DNA from: a bacterium
Lineage (GTDB): Archaea; Nanoarchaeota; Nanoarchaeia; Woesearchaeales; UBA10216
Assembly (NCBI GenBank): GCA_024206195.1
Contig: JAAGZO010000389.1
Span: forward strand, 1 to 22,150
DNA: 22,150 bases
Direction: 5' to 3'
Part shown: one piece after another, positions 1 to 8,900 of the stretch
How the letters are laid out: each line of letters opens with the position of its first letter
How positions within the stretch are numbered: the stretch's first letter is position 1
Program-made: the position numbers and the translations under genes
The notes under the pieces: generated by a model
What the model was told of the DNA's origin: nothing
Seen by the model: only the letters and a program-made list of their open reading frames with translations
Databases searched by the model: none

Positions 1-82
1 TGAGGGTTTTAGAATCGTCTCATTTGAAACTACAGTCCGTATTATCCATATCGCGCACCTCCATGATAGTATTAAGCTATGT
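1..82. other. Tail region after the truncated LamG gene; nothing firm
   Basis: The three minus-strand frames give no LamG continuation. One frame (an ATG at about 91, preceded by GGGAG) is open to the edge but encodes nothing recognisable. No hairpin followed by a T-run is seen, so no terminator is called. Confidence 0.5.
57..62 (-). promoter_or_regulatory. Consensus Shine-Dalgarno before a very short frame
   Basis: On the minus strand GGAGGT is followed after 7 bases by ATG (47-49). The frame stops at TGA (20-22) after nine codons. This is the best ribosome-binding site in the window, but the frame it would serve is tiny; it could be a leader peptide, a broken gene start or chance. Confidence 0.3.
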
Positions 83-2968
83 TTAATCATGTCTCCCAAG
101 TTTCACCCAAAATTTTTCGGGCGTTGGAACCATTATATCACTATCGTCAATCCAACATTTAAAATAATTAGAACTAGTCTTATCTACTTTGTATCCATAA
201 GAGGAGCCACCGACCGAAACAGACAAATTGGAAATTATTGTTTGATTTGTTCCATTAGTGTCAGATAAAACCCATGATCCAAAAGAAAAATTATCTTGAA
301 ATTCAATCTCATCAATATCTCCAATGTTCACATAATCACTACTACCATTAAAATCCAAAGCTTTTCCAAACTTACCACTAGTCGTCCAGTCCGTCGTACT
401 CATCAATGTTGCGTCATTATCTCCCAAACCAAAGTCATACGTAGTAGAAGCAAATCCTTCGTTAAATTTCCAATGACCCACAGGTGATCCGATCGGTGAG
501 CCAACCGCTGGATGCCCAGCGTTCATGTCTTGAATGATTTGTTTTTGGGTACGAGCATAATTATAAAACTTGAAATCATCCATAACACCATTTACTTGCT
601 CGGTGTCCCCAGGGTGATCACCTATGGTAGGACCTGAAGAAGCATCTACTACAAAACTCTCACCAGTATCTCCATCAGCAGTGTCTGTTTCTAAAATTCC
701 ATCAACATATATTTTAATCGCACTAGAATCTCTAACAACGGTTATATAATGCCATTTTTGATCAACTACATCTGATGAACCATAATACATTCTGCTAGTT
801 CCATCATCTGTAGCCATTCTTACTTGATCTGTATGGCCACCATCATCAGTAATAGAAAATATTATCCAATCAGTTCCATCTTCATGAACATAAAGATATT
901 GATCATCAGTTGATTGACTCATAGACGATTTATACCACGTAGAAAAAGTATACTCATTATAAGTATGTGGATCAAAAGTAGATACATCAACATAGTCATT
1001 ACTCCCATCAAAATCTAAACCTTTCCCAAACTTCCCTGGAACCCAATCGGTATACTGATCCATACTCGTTAACGTCCCTGTGTAATTATTTCCACTTAAA
1101 TCATAAACAGACGTACCTTCTCCTTCGTCAAATTTAAAATATATAGTAGGACCTGGTGCCCAATTGTATAAATCACGAACTTCACGAGGAGATAATGCGC
1201 GGTTGTAAACGCGGACCTCATCTATTTGACCGTCAAAATACCCATTATTATATCCAACACCTATATAAAAATTATTTGCTGAATCATACCTATCTTTATA
1301 ATCACCATTAGTTCCTGATAGATAATTAGTTTCTTTCCCATTAAGATATAATCTATATTTTTCTGAATCTACGTCATTTATAAAAACAACAAAATACCAT
1401 TCGCCAGTAGAAAGTGTTTCAACTGATTCTAAATAATCCAAACCATCATTATTTTTTGTTCCAAAAGAAGACAATCTTCCGTCTGAATTAACATTAAATA
1501 ATATTGTTGGAGTATCATCATTTATTACATCTCCTATATGAAAAAAATTGTTAGTTCCAGAAGAATCAATTTTTATCCAAGCTGTTATAGTTTTATCTTT
1601 TCTGTATAATTCATCAATCGTTCCAGAAATATAATCGCTATCACCATCAAAAATACCACCTCTACCAAATTTACCAGAAGTTGTTGAAGCTGTTCCAACG
1701 CGTACACCATGATCTCCGTTTCCACTAGTATCAACCACCTCATCTGCTGTGCCATCCCAAGTTGTTTCATCCATCTTCCAGTACGCAACCAAACCATCTG
1801 TCATCCATTTTTTTCCTTTCTCTCCCATAGCTAAAGCTGTGCCATGTTTACTTGAAAGACCCGTCATTCCGTCGTTATAGTCTTGACTTACTTGTGCTGC
1901 TGTTCGAGTATACGGATAGACTTTTAATTCATCTATAAATCCATGAAAATCTCTGTTTGTGTCAGAATTACGAAGACCAATTCTCACAACACCACTTGCT
2001 ACTGAAAGTCCAGTTCTACCACCACTTTTTGAAAGAATTAATCTACCATTAACATATATATTATAAACCCCACTATCATAAGAACTTTCTACATAATTCC
2101 ATTCATTTAAAGAAATAGTATCACTACCAGTACATTCATAATCGTTTGTTCCATCATATGTTTGTAAACAAAGAGCATTACCATTATAAACCATAAAAGT
2201 AAACGGTCCACTAGTACTACCTCCTCCTGAGCAAAGTATTCTTCCTTGACTATTCTGACCTAAACTAATAGGTCTAATCCAAGCAGAAACTGAAAAGTTG
2301 TCCGGAACATCGTCAAACCATCCCGCACCTGGTATTTCAACATAATCATCATCGCCATCAAAATACAAACAACTTCCGTTAACACACATTTCCTCGTTTT
2401 GCCAAACAGCATCTGTTATTGTGCCGTCATATCTACTTGAAGTCTCATCATATACTGTTGATCCATATCCATGATTAAAACTCCAATAAGCAACCGGTCC
2501 TGTGCCAACTTCTTCTGACCCAGTTGCACCTATTGTATAGTTAGACGCTTCTGTTGAAAAATCTGATGATTTAAATATATTTCCTGCTGTTGGGTTGCCG
2601 TAATAATAGTAAACAGTTTGTGTTCCTGCATAAAATGTTTGAAAATTAAAATGTACAATAGTCTCAGTTGTTCCACAACCAGATACTATATAGTAATCTA
2701 AAACCTCGCCCAAATAACTAGTAAATCTTAGATCTCCACAATCGCCTTGAAATTTTATTGAGTCAGATGTGTCTATCGTAGTTGAAGCGTAAACGTTAGT
2801 CTCTTCTGTGGTGTTATTTGTAAGTGTTATTGATTTTCTATAATGCCAATCATCATTCCACCAAGTAGCACCCGCCTCTTCTGAATTTCTAAAAAATATA
2901 AAAAATACCATTGTAAAAATTATTATGGATATTGGGATAAATGTTAATTTTTTTTTATTAATCCTCAT
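83..2968 (-). CDS. DUF2341 and LamG-repeat surface protein, probably C-terminally truncated
   Basis: 961 residues, ATG at 2966-2968, 21 bases after the stop of the preceding gene; no clear Shine-Dalgarno, only an A/T-rich leader. Lysine-rich N-terminus and hydrophobic stretch 8-26 form a Sec signal or anchor. Residues 36-140 match DUF2341 (starts WWNDDWHYRKSITL, ends near VYYYYGNPTAG). LamG/concanavalin-like domains follow at about 159-363, 394-602, 608-812 and 830-961, each opening with a 'G-Y/H-W-x-F/M-(N/D)-E' type strand and carrying 'F-D-G-x-x-D-Y-V'. The first three close with 'ID(E/D)..VY...R' strands. The fourth stops about 80 residues early at 'EKFWVKLGRHD', so this C-terminus is suspect. 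The protein probably binds glycans or proteins at the cell surface, with no enzyme motif. The second LamG is closer to the LamG of the neighbouring upstream gene than to its own siblings. Confidence 0.9.
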   Translation of the reverse strand: MRINKKKLTFIPISIIIFTMVFFIFFRNSEEAGATWWNDDWHYRKSITLTNNTTEETNVYASTTIDTSDSIKFQGDCGDLRFTSYLGEVLDYYIVSGCGTTETIVHFNFQTFYAGTQTVYYYYGNPTAGNIFKSSDFSTEASNYTIGATGSEEVGTGPVAYWSFNHGYGSTVYDETSSRYDGTITDAVWQNEEMCVNGSCLYFDGDDDYVEIPGAGWFDDVPDNFSVSAWIRPISLGQNSQGRILCSGGGSTSGPFTFMVYNGNALCLQTYDGTNDYECTGSDTISLNEWNYVESSYDSGVYNIYVNGRLILSKSGGRTGLSVASGVVRIGLRNSDTNRDFHGFIDELKVYPYTRTAAQVSQDYNDGMTGLSSKHGTALAMGEKGKKWMTDGLVAYWKMDETTWDGTADEVVDTSGNGDHGVRVGTASTTSGKFGRGGIFDGDSDYISGTIDELYRKDKTITAWIKIDSSGTNNFFHIGDVINDDTPTILFNVNSDGRLSSFGTKNNDGLDYLESVETLSTGEWYFVVFINDVDSEKYRLYLNGKETNYLSGTNGDYKDRYDSANNFYIGVGYNNGYFDGQIDEVRVYNRALSPREVRDLYNWAPGPTIYFKFDEGEGTSVYDLSGNNYTGTLTSMDQYTDWVPGKFGKGLDFDGSNDYVDVSTFDPHTYNEYTFSTWYKSSMSQSTDDQYLYVHEDGTDWIIFSITDDGGHTDQVRMATDDGTSRMYYGSSDVVDQKWHYITVVRDSSAIKIYVDGILETDTADGDTGESFVVDASSGPTIGDHPGDTEQVNGVMDDFKFYNYARTQKQIIQDMNAGHPAVGSPIGSPVGHWKFNEGFASTTYDFGLGDNDATLMSTTDWTTSGKFGKALDFNGSSDYVNIGDIDEIEFQDNFSFGSWVLSDTNGTNQTIISNLSVSVGGSSYGYKVDKTSSNYFKCWIDDSDIMVPTPEKFWVKLGRHD

Positions 2969-2989
2969 TTTTTAAAATTTTTAGTTAGC

Positions 2990-5900
2990 TTAAGGGTTTA
3001 TAATATATTTTCCAGAACCAGTGCTGATTTGTAGCTTTCTTGATCCTATTTGGTATAGATATTCTACTTCAGCTGAACTTAACGCACGATTATAAATACG
3101 AACTTCGTCTATTTTGCCCTTAAAGTTGTTATTATTATATCCAACACCAATATAATAATTATTGGCTGTATTAGCCCTGTCTGTGTACGCACCAGTTGTT
3201 CCTACTAAATAACTAACCTCTAAATTATTAATGTACAACTTATAACTTGCATCTGACGTATCATTTATAAAAGTTACAAGATACCAAGTGTCTTCTAATA
3301 AAGTCTCATTAGACTCTAGATAATCATAACTTCCTCCGTCTTTTATACCATAAGATTCTAACCTGCCACTTAGGTTAACTCGAAGTAGTGTGGTTGGACT
3401 ACCATCATCAGTTGTATCTCCTATACTAAAAAAACTTCTTATTTCCGAATAATCGTCTAATTTAATCCAAACTGTTACTGTTTTGTCTTGTTGATATAAT
3501 TCCTGAATTGTACCTACAACATAATCATCAACTCCATCAAATTCCATTCCTTGACCTGACTTTCCAATTACAGAAACTGGTCCATTCACTGCATTTCCAT
3601 TATTACTATTTCCACTTCTATCTAAAACTTCCTCTGTAGCACTTGACCAATCCATATCAGCTCCATCAAAAGTCCAATGACCAACTAACCCACTTGTTAA
3701 CTCACCAAGAGTACTTACAGCTACGAATGTTTTTTGATTGACTGTAAAAGCTCCTGCACTACTTGGAGAACATGACACTTGATTATCACAAACAAAAGTA
3801 TAATAATTATTTGATCCAAAATCAGTTATTTGAGCAGTGTAATCACAATCTATCGGATCAGTTGAGTCCCAATCATTTGAATCAGAACACCATGTATCAC
3901 CCACACAACCTGGAGTTGTTGTTGAAACACTATCAGTTTTACAAACATATAACTTTATTCCTTCTGAGTCAGCATCATTCCAGTCTACTTCAAATGTTAT
4001 GTCCTGCCCTTCAATGCTTGGGTCAGGGCTATCGCTTACTGAAGTAATACTTGGAACAGCATTAACAAGAAATGTGCCAGTTGTTGAAGTTGAACAAGAC
4101 ACTTCATTGTCACAAATAAACATATAATAATTATTTGATCCAGCATCTGTTGTTTGTGCTGTATAATCGCAATCTATCGGATCAGTTGAATCCCAATCAT
4201 CACTATCAGAACACCAAGTATCTCCTACACAACCTGGAGTTGTTGTTGAAACACTATCAGTCTTACAAACATACAAATTAATTCCTTCTGAATCAGCATC
4301 AGTCCAATCTACCTCAAACGTAACATCAGCACCTGAATTGATTGGATCAGGAGCGTCAGAAACAGATTGTATACTTGGAACTGCGTTTACTGTAAATGTT
4401 CCTGAGCTTCCTGTTGAACAACTTACCTCATCATCACACACAAAAGCATAATAATTATTTGATCCAGCATCTGTTGTTTGCCCAGTATACGAACAATCTA
4501 TTGGATCATCTGTATCCCAGTCATTTATATCAGAACACCAAGTATCTCCCACACAACCTGGTGATGTTGTTGAAATATCATCTGTTTTACAAACATACAA
4601 CTTTATACCTTCGGCATCTGAATCATTCCAATCCACCTCAAACGTAACATCAGCGCCTGAGTTAATCGGATCAGGAGCATCTGTAACAGTACTTATTGTT
4701 GGCTTACTATTTACTTGCACTCCTACGTTTACACTACGACCAACAATTGTATTAAGACCCTTCTCATACCAATCAACAAACAAATTATCTTTTTCCATTA
4801 AAGTTGTCTTGACATGTATGAGCTCTCCATTGTAACTACTCAATTTTACAGGAGTATCCCAAGTACTTCCATCATCCACAGATGATACTATATAAACATC
4901 TGATCTTCCATAAATATAATCTCCATTTTTACTTGTAATATAAACTCCATACAAAGAACCATTATCTGATTTTATTCCCATTGTTGCTTTGACTACACCT
5001 GAATCATTGCTAACAATGTCAGTAAGACCTGACCAAGTTCTACTTGATTCTGTAAATTTATATGTTTTTATATCATTTGTTGAGTCTCCTGGATAATTAG
5101 CCCCTGCTAAATAAATATTTCCTGTGGTTTTATAAAGTGATGCTCCCCATGATATATCAAATGAACTATTGTCTTCAAAAGATGAATCAATTGTTTGTTC
5201 ATTTGTCCATGCATCAGTTCCTGCGTCGTATTCTAAGGATACAATTTTATCCTCTGAAGCATCCTGCGAAATAGCAAGAATATCTCCTTCTGCTAATGGC
5301 AAAAGTTGTAAAGGATCATAATACTGCAAACCACTAGCTACAGTATATGACGTATCCGCCCAAGTATCCCCAGAATCCGTAGAGCTAGCAACAACAACAT
5401 ATTCTCCATAAGTCCCACAAGCAGATATAAATAACGCGTTGTCGGTTGCTTTAGTTATACTTGGTCCACCTCGACTTGTTGGATCATAACTAGTTCCTAA
5501 ATCAACCACTAGCCAACCATCAGCATCCAAAGAGTCATCATCTGTGTCTAGTGAATAATACCAAAGATCATCTGTAACAGTTTCTGCTCCTGCAATGTGT
5601 ATCTTTGTACCACTAGTGTCCCCTGGTGTCCACTGATCATACCAAACAGCAATACTTCCCCAACTTTTATCTGGGCTCAACACAACTTTATCACCCCAAG
5701 TTGCGCCACTATCTGTAGTTTTTTTATATACAGCATCCGTGCTATTCTCAACAAAAAAAATGTACCCTGTTGTACTACTTATAAAAGCTACATTAGGAGA
5801 AGCATTGGGTTCCCTGTCTGCATCATAAACAACCTCTATGATATTCTCTCCAATTGATGCACTATAATCTACTGTATTACCTACTACAAGGTCATAATCA

Positions 5901-8900
5901 TAATCATGCCAAGTTGCCCAAAGCCTTTCTTCTGCGCTAAAACTTGTTCTTACATGAGCAATATCAAATGTATCACTACTTAAATCTACTACGCTACTCC
6001 AAGTTACACCATCATCTGTAGAATATTTATATCTAGCAGTACAATTATTACCACCAAATCCTCCCTCAAGACAATCAACATATGCTACATACAAAATATT
6101 GTTAGTTGAATCTATTGCCATTGAACCTTGCGCAATACTAATATTATCACTTACTACTGGCGTAAGAGTTGACCAAGTTCTGCTTGAGTCTGTAAATTTA
6201 TATGCTTCAAGATCATTTGTTGAATCATTTATATAATTATCACCAGCTAAATATACATTGTTTGAGTCCTTATCAAGTGATGCTCCCCAAGGACAACGAT
6301 AACGAGACGAAGTATTGTCTACCCACGAAGCATCTATTGTTAATTCATTGCCCCAGGTATCTGTTGCCTCATCATACTCAATTGAAACTACATTGTTTGC
6401 TGAAACATCTTGATAAATAGCTAAAATATCACCGCCAGACAAAGGCACTATCTGACTAGAGTCACCACTACTTAAGCCTCCTGAAACACTCATAGATGTA
6501 TCTGCCCAAGTATCCCCAGAATCAATTGATTTATGCATTTGAAAATCATCACCAGGTAACTGCCCATGAAAGGACATAAATAAATATCCATCAGTTGATT
6601 TTGTAATACTTGGAGGACCATAATATCTTATATCATACGTTGATCCTGGTATTGCTTCTACCCACCCACTACCGTCCAATGAATCATCACTTGTATCTAA
6701 CGAATGATACCAGAGATCATCTGTAAGATCTTCTGCTCCTGCAATATGTATCTTTGTGCCACTAGTATCCCCTGGTGTCCATTGGTCATACCAGACAGTA
6801 ACATTTTGCCAGTTTTTATTTCCAGTAATGCTAACTGGTCTTCCCCATGTATCACCTCCGTCTGTAGTCTTTTGATAAACTAACTCATTCATAAAAGGAA
6901 GAAGTATAGACCCACCAACATAAAATACATAACCATTGTTTGAACTTACAAAAACTGCGGCTGGAGATGCATTTGCAGAGTATCCAGATTCTGTTGTGAG
7001 AACATGTTTACTAATATCACCCTCTGCTTGTTGAGGTGTTGTACTACTTATTACTTTATCTAAAATAACTACACTATCAAGATTAAGAATATTTATATGT
7101 ATAACATCATCAGTCATGTCTCCCATAAAACTACTTCTTATATTTCTATTGTCATCATAAAAAGTAGTAAGACGATGTTCACTACTCCAAGTTGAACCGT
7201 CATCGCCTGATTTTTTATAATAAATATTACTTCTAACGTATCTAAGACCATCTGTACCTGCTCTGCCATATATTACATACAAATCACCATTAGCTGAATC
7301 AACAGCTGTTATACCTTGCATTAATCCATCATCATTACTAACAACTTCTGTTAATGTTGACCAAGTTCTGCTTGATTCTGTAAATTTATAACTTTCTAAA
7401 TCATTTGAAGAACCTGCTAATGCATTGATTCCAGATAAGTAGACATCGCCTGTGGTTTTATAAAGAGATGCTCCCCATGAATTGTCAAGACTCCAATAAT
7501 TTTCTACCCAACTTGAATCAATAGTTAACTCGTTTCCCCAAGAATCAGTTGCAGCATCATATTCTAAAGATATAACTTTGTTTGCAGTTATATCTTGCAT
7601 TATAAAAAGCGCATCTCCGCCCGATAATGGCAAAATCTGTCCATAATCTTGATCATCAAGTCCACTTGAAGCTGTGTATGAAGTATCACCCCAAGTATCT
7701 CCTGAATCAGTAGAACTTGCTACTACACACTTGGCTGAACCATCGTATGTACCGCACCCAAAAGCAAACAATGCTCCATCTGTTGCTCTTGTAATACCTG
7801 GCGCTCCATCACCACCTCCACCGTAAGAAGTACCAGTACTATCAATAACAACCCAACCATCAGCATCTAAAGAGTCATCACTTGTGTCTAGCGAATAATA
7901 CCAAATATCATCAGTTGCCTCTTCTGCGCCTGTAATATGTATTTTAGTACCACTTGTATCCCCTGGTGTCCACTGCTCATACCAGACAGATATTCCTGCC
8001 CATGTTTTATCAGGTGATAATACGGTTGGCTGACTCCACGAATGACCACGATCAGTTGTTTTTCTAAAAACAGCGTCAGTTGAATAATCAACATAAAAAG
8101 AATAACCTGTTGTACTGCTAATATAAACTAAATTTGGAGAAGAATTTAAATAGTCATTCGAACTTTGGGTATAGGAATCTATAACATGTGGTGACGAAAC
8201 TGTAGTTGTTGAAATAATATTATAGTGTACTCTATTTAAATCGTCGTTATACCAAGTGGCCATTAATTTATTATCTGATGTAAAACTGGTAAACACACTT
8301 CTAATATCATCATAATACCCATTCAACTCAACCGAATCATCCCAACTAGACCCATCATCAGTTGACTTTTTATATTTTATTGCACAAGCACTAGCAACTA
8401 TCAAAGAAGAACAATCAATATATGTAACATATAGATCACCACTATCAGAATCCACTGCCATTGTGCCCTGTAAAATATATTCATTATCACTCACTACTGG
8501 AGTAAGAGTTGACCAAGTTCTACTTGAGTCTGTAAATTTATAAGTCTCTAAATCTCCTGTACTATTAGCAACATAATTATTTCCAGCTAAATAAACATTC
8601 CCAGTATCTTTTTCAAGTGATGCTCCCCAAGTTAACTCATACGTACCACTCTCAGTCCAAGAAGAATCTATTGTTAATTCATTGCCCCAAGTATCTGTTG
8701 CTTCATCATACTCGATTGATATTACTTTATTGACTGTAATATCTTGCATTATCATAAGTACATCTCCACTAGACAAAGGCAAAAGTTGTCCCTTGTCATT
8801 ATCGTCTAACCCACTTGCCGCAGAATACGAAGTATCTGCCCAAGTATCCCCAGAATCAGTTGATTTATAAACGACCATTTTGTTAGAACCATCAAAACTT

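Noticed and set aside
3763..4047. Plus-strand His/Gln/Asn/Leu-rich frames at 3763-4047 and 4396-4647
   Set aside because: Antisense to the six-Cys repeats, with low-complexity composition produced by the opposite strand.
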